Shown here piece after piece: positions 17,106 to 25,769 of a stretch of 53,851 nucleotides of DNA (its first letter is position 1; every line of letters begins with the position of its first letter). This DNA is from Nocardia gamkensis NBRC 108242. GTDB taxonomy: Bacteria; Actinomycetota; Actinomycetes; Mycobacteriales; Mycobacteriaceae. The notes under the pieces were generated by a model that saw nothing but the letters and a program-made list of their open reading frames with translations, did no database searches and was not told the origin of the DNA. The position numbers and the translations under genes were made by a program. The stretch is from contig NZ_BDBM01000057.1 of the NCBI RefSeq assembly GCF_001612985.1, positions 1 to 53,851 of the forward strand. The letters are read 5' to 3'.

Positions 17106-18941
17106 TCAGGCCACCTGGACGGTGACGGAGGGGTAGCCGGTGGCGCCGTCGGGGATCACGTCGCGGCGGTCGGCGGTTTGGATTTCGCCGGAACCGTCGG
17201 TGGCGCGGGCGCGGACGGTGTGCGGGCCGGAGGTGGCGTCCCAGTCGAAGACCCACTGGCGCCAGGTGTCGATGGACTGTTCTTCGGAAAGGCGGGCCTG
17301 CTGCCAGGGGCCGTTGTCGATCTGGACTTCCACCGCGCGGATACCGCGGTGCTGGGCCCACGCGACACCGGCGATGGGGATGCGGCCGGACTGGAGGCGG
17401 CCGCGGGCGCGGGGGGTGTCGATGCGGGTGCCGGTCTTGATCGGGCCGAGTGCCGACCAGCCGCGGCGCGTCCAATACGCGGTCGCGCGGTCGAAGCGGG
17501 TGACTTCCAGTTCCGTCACCCACTTGGTGGCCGAGACGTAGCCGTAGAGCCCGGGCACGACCAACCGGGCGGGATAACCGTGCTGCACCGGAAGGGGTTC
17601 GCCGTTCATGCCGATCGCGAGCAGGGCGTCGCGTCCGTCGGTGAGCACCGCCAGCGGAGTGCCCGCGGTCCAGCCGTCGGCGCTGCGCGAGAGCACCATG
17701 TCCGCGTCGGGGTGCGGGCCCGCCTCGGCCAGCAGCCGATCCACGCGGTAGCCGAGCCAGCGCGCGTTGCCGATCAGGTCGCCGCCGACCGGATTCGACA
17801 CACAGGCCAGCGTGACCAGGTGTTCCTCCACCGGACGATTCGCCAGATCCGCCCAGTCCAGCCGGATCTCGCGCTCGACCATGCCGTGGATACGCAGCGA
17901 CCAGCCATCCTTGGACACCTGCGGCACGATCAGCGCGGTGTCGATCCGGTAGAAGTCGTCGTTCGGGGTCAGATAGGGCGTGAGCCCGGGTACGCGGAGA
18001 TCGACGCCCGGCGCGACCGGCTCGGCGGGGGCGGAGGGCTCCGGCAGCTGCACCGCGGCGCGCTCGCCGGATACGTCGCTGCGGCGGGCACCGAGCACGC
18101 GGCCGCCGACCCCGGTGACCACGGCTGATCCGCCTACCACCAACAGTCCCCGCAAGACTTGCCTGCGTTCCGCGGCCCGGGACCGGTTGGTGTCGGCCAC
18201 CGGCGAGGACGACCCGGTGGCGCTCGATGCCCCCGCTGTCGGTGCGGCTTCGTCGGCCGGTGCGGTCGCGTTTGCCACTCCAGCCGGACTTGCTTCGTGC
18301 TGTTGTGCGTCAAGAGCTTTCGCGCCCGGAGGCGAACCGGTGCCCGCGCCCGCCTGGACTGCGGCGTCGGACGTCTCGTCGACATCCGACGCGGGTCCGG
18401 AGCTCCCTCGATTTCCGCCGCCCGGGGTGGACGCCGACCCACCGGTCTCGGTCGGCACCTCGGAATCACCGGTCGGCAGCGTCGCGCCGATTCGGTTATC
18501 GCCAGTGGACTTCTCGATGGCCGCATCGATACGACGGGTCAGTGCGCGCAGCGCGTAGATACCCGCGGCAACGCCGACGACCGTCGGCAACGCGGCGGAC
18601 AGACCGGTACGCGTCACCGCCACCCATGCCGTGACCACCCCGAACACTACGAACAACCACGATCCGGCGGCTCGGCCGGTCCGTTCGATCGCACCGGCCA
18701 GCCCGGCGACCAGCACGGTGATCACGCCCATGATCAGGTACAGCGCGGCCTTGTCGTTGGTGCCGAAGGTGGTGATGGCCCATTCCCGCAACCCGTCGGG
18801 CGTGTGGTCGACGACTGCCGATCCGAGGACGTGCAGCGGTGCGCTGCCGGGATCGAGAACAGCCGCGAGGAGTTCGGCCACGCCCAGCGTCAGGCCCGCC
18901 GAGACCATCCCGGCCGGCACGCGCAGTCGCAGATCGGCCAT
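17106..18941 (-). CDS. Membrane-anchored molybdopterin oxidoreductase (sulfite-oxidase family)
   Basis: 611 residues from ATG 18941. Four hydrophobic helices occupy about 10-140, then a Ser/Ala/Glu/Pro-rich linker (about 145-270), another helix preceded by RRQVLRG (about 280-300), the molybdenum-cofactor domain (about 330-520) and a C-terminal Ig-like dimerisation domain. The Mo-ligating cysteine is in VTLACVSNPVGG at about residue 378; the HGYPARLVVPGLYGY and VKWV-like SATKWV motifs are present. The domain probably faces outside the membrane. The substrate is unknown; no heme subunit is adjacent. Confidence 0.85.
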   Translation of the reverse strand: MADLRLRVPAGMVSAGLTLGVAELLAAVLDPGSAPLHVLGSAVVDHTPDGLREWAITTFGTNDKAALYLIMGVITVLVAGLAGAIERTGRAAGSWLFVVFGVVTAWVAVTRTGLSAALPTVVGVAAGIYALRALTRRIDAAIEKSTGDNRIGATLPTGDSEVPTETGGSASTPGGGNRGSSGPASDVDETSDAAVQAGAGTGSPPGAKALDAQQHEASPAGVANATAPADEAAPTAGASSATGSSSPVADTNRSRAAERRQVLRGLLVVGGSAVVTGVGGRVLGARRSDVSGERAAVQLPEPSAPAEPVAPGVDLRVPGLTPYLTPNDDFYRIDTALIVPQVSKDGWSLRIHGMVEREIRLDWADLANRPVEEHLVTLACVSNPVGGDLIGNARWLGYRVDRLLAEAGPHPDADMVLSRSADGWTAGTPLAVLTDGRDALLAIGMNGEPLPVQHGYPARLVVPGLYGYVSATKWVTELEVTRFDRATAYWTRRGWSALGPIKTGTRIDTPRARGRLQSGRIPIAGVAWAQHRGIRAVEVQIDNGPWQQARLSEEQSIDTWRQWVFDWDATSGPHTVRARATDGSGEIQTADRRDVIPDGATGYPSVTVQVA

Positions 18942-19126
18942 GGCATCGAGACTACTGCCGGTGGGCCACCGCAACCGCTGACCCGGTCGGCCACCGTCGT
19001 CGACGCTCGATCGCCGACGAACTCCGCTCCGGCGATTTCGCTCACGGTGCATTCGGTCGCGGTCGCGGCGCGCGCTGCGGTGGGTGGCCGGGCGCTGTTC
19101 GTCGTGGACGAGCCGGGATACGCGAA

Positions 19127-19157
19127 AGGCGCTGTCCGCGAACAGCGGACAGCGCCT
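19127..19157 (-). terminator. Hairpin terminator after the fadD-type gene
   Basis: Perfect 13-base arms (19127-19139 and 19145-19157, AGGCGCTGTCCGC and its complement) flank the loop GAACA, 13 bases beyond the acyl-CoA ligase stop codon. Confidence 0.85.
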
Positions 19158-19170
19158 CGCAGCGATCAGC

Positions 19171-20964
19171 TCAGTTGTAGATGCTCGCCACGTCGTCGGC
19201 GTGCTGCTTCATCACGACCGCGCGCTTGAGCGACATCTTCGGGGTGAGCTCGCCGGTCTCCTGGGTCCAGTCGATGGTCAGCAGACGGATCTTCTTGATC
19301 TGCTCGGCGTGCGAGACCTTCTTGTTGGTCTCGGCCACCGCCGCGTCCACCTCGGCGATCAGATCCGGGTTCTCGATCAGCTTCTCGATCGGGGTGTCGG
19401 CGGGCAGGCTGTTGCGTTCCTTCCAGCCGGGCAGCGACTCCGGATCCAGCGTGATCAGCGCGCCGATGAACGGCTGACCGTCGCCGACCACCATCACCTG
19501 GCTGATCAGCGGGTGCGCCCGCAGCGAGTCCTCCAGCAGCGCGGGGGAGACGTTCTTGCCACCGGCGGTGACGATGATCTCCTTCTTGCGGCCGGTGATG
19601 GTGATGAAGCCGTCGCCGTCGATGGCGCCGAGGTCACCGGTCTTGAACCAGCCGTCCTCGAAGGCGTCCTCGGTGGCCTCCGCGTTCCCCCAGTAGCCGC
19701 TGAACACGACCGAGCCGCGCAGCAGCAGTTCGCCGTCCTCGGCGATCTTGGCGGCGTGACCCTCGATCGGACGGCCGACCGACCCGACCCGGATCCGCTC
19801 CGGGGTGTTCACGGCGATGGCCGCGGTGGTCTCGGTGAGACCGTAGCCCTCGTAGATGGTGACGCCGACGCCGCGGAAGAAGTGACCCAGCCGCGCGCCG
19901 AGCGGACCGCCGCCGGAGACGGCCGCCTCGCACTGACCGCCGAGGGCGGCGCGCAGCTTGCTGTAGACCAGCTTGTCGAACAGCGCGTGCTTCAGCTTCA
20001 GCGCGATGCCCGGTCCGCCGTTGTCGAGCGCTTCGCTCCACGCGATCGCGGTATCGGCGGCGGCGTCGAAGATCTTGCCCTTGCCGCCGTCGTGCGCCTT
20101 CTGCTTGGCGCTGTTGAACACCTTCTCGAACACTCGCGGCACCGAGAGGATGAAGTGCGGCTGGTAGCTGCCGAACTGCTCGACCAGGGTGGACCAGTCG
20201 GCGGTGTGCGCGACGATCACCTTCGCGTCGAACGCGGCCAGCGCGACGGCGCGGGCGAATACGTGCGCCAGCGGCAGGAACATGAGGGTCTTCTTGCCCT
20301 CGGTGACGTACTTGCTCAGCGCGATCCGGTCGGACTTGGACTCCGCGTACAGGTTCGCGTGGCTCAGCATGACGCCCTTGGGACGGCCCGTGGTGCCCGA
20401 GGTGTAGATCAGGGTGGCGGGCGACTGCGCGCCGACCTGGGCGCGACGCTCGTGCACGGCCTGGTCGTCCAGCTCGGCGCCGCGGGTGGTCAGCTCGTCC
20501 AGCGCGCCCTTGTCGATCTGCAGGGTCTCCCGCAGATCCGGCAGCGACCCGGATTCGATCTCGTCGATCACCTTGCGGTGCTTGTCGCTGTCCAGGATCA
20601 GCAGCTTGGTGGCCGAATCCTGCAGGATCCACTTGGCCTGCTCGGCGGCGGAACTGTCGTAGATCGCGACGGTGCAGCCGCCCGCGGCCCAGATGGCGAA
20701 ATCGAGGACGGCCCACTCGTAGCGAGTGGGGGCCATGATGGCGACGCGATCGCCGAGTTCGAGCCCCGAAGCGATCAGGCCTTTCGCCACCCCGGTGACG
20801 GTTTTCGCGAACTCCGCGGCGGTGACATCCCGCCAGCCGCCACTGCCGTTCGGCACGTTGAACAGCACCGTGTTCGGTGACTGCTCGGCGTGGCGGAAGA
20901 CGTTGTCGGAATTGTTCGCGTCATCCGGAATGGTGTAGGAAGCCGGGACTTCGAACTCTCGCAT
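19171..20964 (-). CDS. Long-chain fatty-acid-CoA ligase (FadD15-like)
   Basis: 597 residues, a full-length adenylate-forming enzyme activating long-chain fatty acids as acyl-AMP then acyl-CoA. Motifs: P-loop TLIYTSGTTGRPKGVMLSH at about 192-210, FLPLAHVFAR, YEGYGLTETTAAIAVN (A5), GWFKTGDLGAIDGDGFI (A7) and GRKKEIIVTAGGKNVSP (A8/FACS), with catalytic lysine region TPKMSLKR near the end. It resembles mycobacterial FadD15 (recalled). It stands alone with its own terminator. Confidence 0.92.
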   Translation of the reverse strand: MREFEVPASYTIPDDANNSDNVFRHAEQSPNTVLFNVPNGSGGWRDVTAAEFAKTVTGVAKGLIASGLELGDRVAIMAPTRYEWAVLDFAIWAAGGCTVAIYDSSAAEQAKWILQDSATKLLILDSDKHRKVIDEIESGSLPDLRETLQIDKGALDELTTRGAELDDQAVHERRAQVGAQSPATLIYTSGTTGRPKGVMLSHANLYAESKSDRIALSKYVTEGKKTLMFLPLAHVFARAVALAAFDAKVIVAHTADWSTLVEQFGSYQPHFILSVPRVFEKVFNSAKQKAHDGGKGKIFDAAADTAIAWSEALDNGGPGIALKLKHALFDKLVYSKLRAALGGQCEAAVSGGGPLGARLGHFFRGVGVTIYEGYGLTETTAAIAVNTPERIRVGSVGRPIEGHAAKIAEDGELLLRGSVVFSGYWGNAEATEDAFEDGWFKTGDLGAIDGDGFITITGRKKEIIVTAGGKNVSPALLEDSLRAHPLISQVMVVGDGQPFIGALITLDPESLPGWKERNSLPADTPIEKLIENPDLIAEVDAAVAETNKKVSHAEQIKKIRLLTIDWTQETGELTPKMSLKRAVVMKQHADDVASIYN

Positions 20965-21083
20965 CAGTGCCCTTCCACGTGGGTTTACTCGCCAGTAATC
21001 TACGACACCTGCGCTTGGGCCGTGAGGTCGACCACCGCCAATCGCCTCCGTACATCACCACAGGCTGGGGAACCGCTCGGGTT

Positions 21084-22001
21084 TCATCCTAGTTCGCGCA
21101 GGTCCGCCGGTTGAATGGCTTCGCGCAGGAACTCCGCGAGTTCGCGCAGAGCGGCCGCCGCGGGTCCGGCCAGCGCGGCTTGCAGTTGAGCGACGTGCCA
21201 CAAGCCCTTGCTCTCGGTGAAGCGGACGTGTACACCCGCCTCGCGCAGGGCGGCGACCAGCGCGACGCACTGGCGGTGCAGCAGTTCGCTGACGTCCACC
21301 TGCACGTAGGTGGGCGGCAGGCCGCGCAGTTCACCGGTCAGCGGGGCGTAGGCCGGGTCGGCCCCGTCGCCGTCGCCCAGGTAGGCGGCCGCGCAGGCTC
21401 GTGACCAGGGCTTGTTGATCACCAGATCGCGTTCCCGCTCCGGGATCTCGTTGGGGTCGGCCCAGGGGGCGATCAAACCGAGCGCGGCCGGGGTCTGTCC
21501 GTGCCGGGCGATCAGGCGCTGCGCGAGCGCGAGCGACAGTCCGCCGCCCGCGGAATCGCCGGAGACGGCGATCTGATCCGGCCGCAGGCCCGAACTGGCC
21601 ACGAGCTCCAGGAACGCCGCTTCGGCGTCCTCCAGTGCGGCGGGGAAGGGATGCTCCGGCGCCAGCCGGTAGTCCAGCACGTAGACCGCGCACCCGGTGT
21701 CCCGCGCCAGCCGGGCCGCCAGCGAGCGGTGCGTCGCGGGCGAGCCGACGGCGTATCCGCCTCCGTGCAGATAGAGAACCGCGCCGTGCTCGGAGGTGTC
21801 CGCGAAGCCGATCCGCTCGGCGGGCCTGCCGCCGAGGCGCAGGGGCTGCACGACGGAGCCCGCGGGCAACAGCTGCGCCCGTGAACTCAGGTCGAGCAGC
21901 CTGCGCTGCATCGCGAACGGCAACCGCTTGTGCAGCGTCACCCGGAAGATCGGATTCAGTATCGCCCGCGCCAGGGGCAGCGGAAGGTCGATGTCGCGCA
22001 T
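21084..22001 (-). CDS. Alpha/beta hydrolase, hormone-sensitive-lipase family
   Basis: 305 residues. The oxyanion motif is YLHGGGYAVGSPATHR at about 78-93; the nucleophile elbow is VSGDSAGGGLSLAL at about 146-159; the acid lies in VQVDVSELLH and the catalytic histidine probably in KGLWHVAQ. These define an HSL/LipH-LipN-type esterase of short acyl chains. It is 22 bases downstream of the SDR stop on the same strand, so it belongs to the SDR-monooxygenase cluster and could cleave the ester made by a Baeyer-Villiger reaction. Confidence 0.88.
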   Translation of the reverse strand: MRDIDLPLPLARAILNPIFRVTLHKRLPFAMQRRLLDLSSRAQLLPAGSVVQPLRLGGRPAERIGFADTSEHGAVLYLHGGGYAVGSPATHRSLAARLARDTGCAVYVLDYRLAPEHPFPAALEDAEAAFLELVASSGLRPDQIAVSGDSAGGGLSLALAQRLIARHGQTPAALGLIAPWADPNEIPERERDLVINKPWSRACAAAYLGDGDGADPAYAPLTGELRGLPPTYVQVDVSELLHRQCVALVAALREAGVHVRFTESKGLWHVAQLQAALAGPAAAALRELAEFLREAIQPADLRELG

Positions 22002-22023
22002 TCGTCGTTCCTCGGATCCCGGC

Positions 22024-22854
22024 TCAGGGCAGGAATCGGCGCTCGACGTTGGCCGCGATCCGCTGGTAGCCCGACGCGGTCACCCGCACGAACAGATCCA
22101 GCAGCTTGGCCTCCCAGCCGATCAGCACACGGCCGTGGCCCTTGCGCACTCCCTCGGTGATGGTCTGCGCCGCCATCTCAGGGGTGTGGATGGCCAGCTT
22201 CTTGTCGAACATCGAGGCGGCCGACTTGCTGTCGATGCCCTCGGTGTAGGTGGCGTTGCGCGCGACCGCGGTCTTGATGCCGCCGGGATGCACGCAGGTG
22301 ACCTTGACCGGGTGCCGGGCCACCAGCATCTCCTGGCGCAGCGACTCGGTGAAACCGCGCACCGCGAACTTCGCCGCGTTGTAGGCGCTCTGGCCGGGGA
22401 TCGCGATGAGGCCGAAGAGGCTGGACACGTTGACGATGTGGCCGTCGCCGGACTCGATCACCATCGGCAGGAACGCCTTGGTGCCGTTGACGACGCCCCA
22501 GAAGTCGACGTCCATCACGCGCTCGAAGTCCTTGTACTCCGAGCGGATGATCTCGCCGTGGTGGGCGATGCCCGCGTTGTTGTAGACCTGGTGCACGGTG
22601 CCGAAGTGCGCTTTCACCGCGTCGGCGTAGAGGATCACCGCTTCGCGTTCGACCACGTTCAGCCGGTCGGACTTGACCTGCGCGCCGAGCTGCTCGCAGC
22701 GGCGCGTGGTCTCGGCGAGGCCGTCGACGTCGATATCCGACAGCGCCAGCTTGGCGCCGCGCCGGGCCAGATTCACCGCCAGCGCACGGCCGATCCCGGA
22801 GCCCGCTCCGGTGATCACACAGACCTTGTTCTTGAAGTAAGCGTCACTGCTCAC
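22024..22854 (-). CDS. SDR-family oxidoreductase (Rv1245c-like)
   Basis: 276 residues from GTG 22854, whose GTGA overlaps the monooxygenase stop; this length matches Rv1245c (recalled). It is a classical short-chain dehydrogenase: VITGAGSGIGRALA (cofactor site), VYNNAGIAHHGEI (NNAG), the catalytic serine in IVNVSSLFGL, YNAAKFAVRGF (YxxxK) and HPGGIKTAV. An ALSDID acidic residue after the second strand suggests NAD(H). Translational coupling ties it to the monooxygenase, so it may oxidise an alcohol to the ketone substrate. Confidence 0.9.
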   Translation of the reverse strand: MSSDAYFKNKVCVITGAGSGIGRALAVNLARRGAKLALSDIDVDGLAETTRRCEQLGAQVKSDRLNVVEREAVILYADAVKAHFGTVHQVYNNAGIAHHGEIIRSEYKDFERVMDVDFWGVVNGTKAFLPMVIESGDGHIVNVSSLFGLIAIPGQSAYNAAKFAVRGFTESLRQEMLVARHPVKVTCVHPGGIKTAVARNATYTEGIDSKSAASMFDKKLAIHTPEMAAQTITEGVRKGHGRVLIGWEAKLLDLFVRVTASGYQRIAANVERRFLP

Positions 22855-24380
22855 GATGCCACTGCTTTCACATCGGTTCGGGAAAGGGAGATGTCGTACG
22901 CCGACACGTCGAATGTTCTGGTCAGGCGACGGAATTCGAAGGTGAAGTCCGGCCACAACGTGGTGTTGTTGCCGTGCTTGTCCAGGTACCAGCTCGAGCA
23001 CCCGCCGGTCAGCCAGACACTGCCCGCCAGCTTCGCCTGCAGGTCCTTGTTGTAGGCATCCTGCACGTCGCGGCGCACTTCCACGGTACGCAGGCCGAGG
23101 CGGTCGATGGTAGCCAGCGCGTCGGCGACGTAGTTGATCTGCGATTCGATCATGTACACCATCGAGGTGTGCCCGAGGCCGACGTTCGGGCCGAGCAGGA
23201 AGAACATATTGGGGAAGTTGGCGATCGTGGAGCCCTTGTAGCCCTGCTGGCCGATCTCGTCGAACACCTCCGACAGCGTGCGCCCGTCGCGGCCGAAGAT
23301 CGTCTCGTAGGTCGGCGAGTCGGTGACGTGGAAGCCGGTCGCCACGATCAGCGCGTCGATCTCGCGCTCGGTGCCGTCCTCGGTGACGATCGAGTTCGCG
23401 CGTACCTCGGCGATGCCGTCGGTGACCACGTCGACGTTGGGGCGTGCCAGCGCGGGGTAGTAGTCGTTGGAGATCAGCATGCGCTTGCAGCCGATCCGGA
23501 AGTTCGGCGTGACCTTGGCGCGCAACTGCGGATCACGAATCTCGTAGCGCAGTTTCGCCTTCGCGATCGCCTCGAACAGCTGCATCAGGGCCGGAACCTT
23601 GGCCAGGCCGACCACCTGGGTCTCGCGCGCGGCGTAGATAGCCGCGCGGGATAGTCGCTGCAGGCCCGGCACGCGCTTGAAGGCGAGTCGCTCGGCCTTC
23701 GTGTACGGGCGGTCCAGGCGCGGCAGCAGCCAGGGCGCGGTGCGCTGGTAGACGTCCAGGTGGCCGACCTTCGCAGCGATGGCGGGCACGATCTGGATGG
23801 CCGAGGCGCCGGTGCCGATGATGGCGACCCGCTTACCGGTGAGATCGGCGTCGTGATTCCAGCGGGCGGAGTGGAAGATCTCGCCTTCGAAGTCGTTGAT
23901 GCCCTTGATGTCCGGCAGCGCGGGCTCGCACAGCGCGCCGACCGCCGAGACCACCGTGTCGGCGGTGAAGCTGCCTTTGCTCGACTCGATCTCCCACAGC
24001 GCGGTCTCGGTGTTCCAGCGTGCGCTGGTCACGTCGCAGTCGAAGACGTGCTTGTCGCGCACGTCGTAGCGCTTCGACACGTCCTGGATGTACTGCTGGA
24101 TCTCGCCCTGCTTGGAGAACGACCGCGACCAGTCCGGATTCAGCGCGAACGAGTACGAGTACAGGTGCGAAGGAACGTCGCAGGCCGCGCCGGGGTAGGT
24201 GTTGTCGCGCCAGGTGCCGCCGACATCGCTGCCGCGTTCGAGCACGAGGAAGTCGTTGCGACCCTGCTGGGTCAGCCGGATGGCCAGACCCAGACCCGCG
24301 AACCCGCTGCCGATGATGATCGTCCTGGCGTGGCGCGTGGATCGGCCGGCGACAGCTTTGTCTGTAACCTTGCGACTCAT
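22851..24380 (-). CDS. Flavin-containing Baeyer-Villiger-type monooxygenase
   Basis: 509 residues. FAD-binding IIIGSGFAGLGLAIRL is at about 20-35, the Baeyer-Villiger fingerprint FxGxxxHxxxW is met by FEGEIFHSARW at about 163-173, and the NADPH-binding VAIIGTGASAIQIVPAIA is at about 185-202. DALIVATGF completes the family pattern. It inserts oxygen next to a carbonyl (or oxidises S/N groups) using NADPH and O2. Start ATG 24380 faces a TetR gene across a 70-base gap with a shared operator. EthA-like drug activation is possible in this class, but cannot be claimed here. Confidence 0.9.
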   Translation of the reverse strand: MSRKVTDKAVAGRSTRHARTIIIGSGFAGLGLAIRLTQQGRNDFLVLERGSDVGGTWRDNTYPGAACDVPSHLYSYSFALNPDWSRSFSKQGEIQQYIQDVSKRYDVRDKHVFDCDVTSARWNTETALWEIESSKGSFTADTVVSAVGALCEPALPDIKGINDFEGEIFHSARWNHDADLTGKRVAIIGTGASAIQIVPAIAAKVGHLDVYQRTAPWLLPRLDRPYTKAERLAFKRVPGLQRLSRAAIYAARETQVVGLAKVPALMQLFEAIAKAKLRYEIRDPQLRAKVTPNFRIGCKRMLISNDYYPALARPNVDVVTDGIAEVRANSIVTEDGTEREIDALIVATGFHVTDSPTYETIFGRDGRTLSEVFDEIGQQGYKGSTIANFPNMFFLLGPNVGLGHTSMVYMIESQINYVADALATIDRLGLRTVEVRRDVQDAYNKDLQAKLAGSVWLTGGCSSWYLDKHGNNTTLWPDFTFEFRRLTRTFDVSAYDISLSRTDVKAVAS

Positions 24381-24387
24381 GTAATGC

Positions 24388-24416
24388 AGCCTACGGTGCT
24401 ATTGAGCACGAGTCAA
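24388..24416 (-). promoter_or_regulatory. Candidate promoter of monooxygenase-SDR-hydrolase operon
   Basis: On the minus strand TTGACT (24416-24411) and TAGGCT (24393-24388) are 17 bases apart. The -35 element lies inside the inverted repeat bound, presumably, by the divergent TetR. Confidence 0.55.
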
Positions 24417-24430
24417 CAGTGTATTGACTC
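24410..24430. promoter_or_regulatory. Inverted repeat GAGTCAA-N7-TTGACTC, TetR operator candidate
   Basis: Perfect seven-base arms around CAGTGTA in the 70-base divergent gap between the monooxygenase and tetR starts. It overlaps the -35 of the monooxygenase promoter and lies 20 bases before the tetR start, so binding could repress both genes, as EthR does for ethA. Confidence 0.7.
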
Positions 24431-24450
24431 CCGTTCAGTAGGATGAACCG

Positions 24451-25083
24451 GTGACCAGAACTCAGTCGGACGCCCCCAAGCGCACGCGGCTCAGTCCCGA
24501 CGAGCGCCGCGAGCAGCTGATCACCCTGGGCGCCAAGATGCTCGGCGAGCGCTCCATCGACGACATCTCCGTCAGCGAGATCGCCGCCCAGGCCGGCATC
24601 TCCCGAGGCCTGCTGTTCCACTACTTCCCGACCAAGCAGGATTTCCAGTTGGCGATCGTGCGACACGCCAACGCCGAACTGATCGAGCGCGTGATCCCGG
24701 ACCGCTCGCTCGGTCTGTTCGAGATGCTGCGCGATTCCATCGAGCGCTACATCGAGTACGTCACCGAGAACCGCACGTCCTACCTCGCGCTGTTGCGTGG
24801 GCCGACCAGCGTCAGCCCCGAGCTGGCCCCGCTGGTCGATCAGACCCGCGACGCCATCATCGGCATCATCCTGGCCGAGACGCCGGTTCCGGTCGCCGAG
24901 TCCGACCATCCCCGGCTCATGCTCGCCATGCGCGGGTGGATCGCGTTCGTGGAGGAATCCACGCTCACGTGGTTGCGCTCCGAACCCATCTCCCGCGAAC
25001 AGCTCGTCGACCTGCTGGTCGAATCGCTGATCGCCATAGCGTTCTCGGTGGATCCGGCTCTGGCTTCGGCGCTGCGAGGGTGA
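24451..25083 (+). CDS. TetR-family transcriptional regulator
   Basis: 210 residues. The DNA-binding helix-turn-helix is at about 15-60 (RREQLITLGAKMLGERSIDD, then ISVSEIAAQAGISRGLLFHYF and PTKQDF). The C-terminal ligand domain resembles that of TetR_C_13-like regulators with the LLRGPTSVSPEL segment. The start is GTG with AGGA eight bases upstream. Its divergent position across an inverted repeat points to control of the flavin monooxygenase operon. Confidence 0.9.
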   Translation: MTRTQSDAPKRTRLSPDERREQLITLGAKMLGERSIDDISVSEIAAQAGISRGLLFHYFPTKQDFQLAIVRHANAELIERVIPDRSLGLFEMLRDSIERYIEYVTENRTSYLALLRGPTSVSPELAPLVDQTRDAIIGIILAETPVPVAESDHPRLMLAMRGWIAFVEESTLTWLRSEPISREQLVDLLVESLIAIAFSVDPALASALRG

Positions 25084-25153
25084 GGTCTTGCTCGCGTCTG
25101 CCGGACCTCGGCCAATTCGGTCTATGGCCGCTGCCGCGCCGGTGGTGTGACGA

Positions 25154-25368
25154 TCAGTCGTCCGCCGCGTTGTAGCGGACCAAGTACCCGGCGAGTTCGG
25201 CGAGGTCCTCGTCGTCCCAGTCGCGGAACCGTTCGGCGAACGCCTCCCGGCGGCGCTGTTCGGCCTCCCGTGCGATCCGCTGCCCGGCGGGGTGGCGCGC
25301 AGGATGTGGTTGCGGCGGTTGGCGGGATCGACCTCCCGGGTGAGATGCCTGGTCACATCGCTGGCGGT
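25154..25368 (-). pseudogene. MarR-family regulator remnant: C-terminus, frameshifted
   Basis: Minus-strand reading gives ASDVTRHLTREVDPANRRNH and ILRAT, then after a one-base shift near 25284-25292 continues PAGQRIAREAEQRRREAF, ERFRDWDDEDLAELAGYL and VRYNAADD to the stop at 25154. This is the wing and C-terminal dimerisation helix of a MarR regulator. The N-terminal half is missing, and several residues expected between the recognition helix and LTREV are absent. It directly abuts the remnant of a DUF3533 gene on the other strand. Confidence 0.75.
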
Positions 25369-25603
25369 GAGCGTTATCGGCCTCGGTGTCGCCGGGCCGG
25401 TATTCCATGTGGTCGACCACGACTACGCCGCCGCCGTCTGGGCGATGTCATGGCTCTATTCAGCAGGGATTCTCGCGGTGGGCATCGGGTTGCACACCTT
25501 CTTACGGCGCTGGACCACGCTGACGATGATGGTGCTTATCGTGATGCTCAATTTCACGACATCGGGCGGCGTGTACAGTCCGTGGCGAACGTGCGCCGCC
25601 TGA
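25345..25603 (+). pseudogene. DUF3533/YhgE-type membrane protein remnant
   Basis: A frame of about 85 residues contains SLAVSVIGLGVAGPVFHVVD, then AAVWAMSWLYSAGILAVGIG, LHTFLRRW and TTLTMMVLIVMLNFTTSGGV. These are the late membrane helices of DUF3533-type permease-like proteins. The N-terminal half and the normal C-terminus after SGGVYSP are missing. Such genes are often divergent from a MarR or TetR regulator, matching the adjoining MarR remnant. Confidence 0.65.
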
Positions 25604-25769
25604 GTTGATCAGCGGACGGCCCACGAGTGTGGTGCTGCCCACACGCCGCACTCCGCATGCCCTTGTGCTGCCAATACCGTGCTGTTCCAGTGCCTTTCGA
25701 TTTTGTGTCGGAAAACCCGGCGCATACCGTTGGGTGGTCGATGGTGTGGGACGGCGATGGAGGCCGCCG

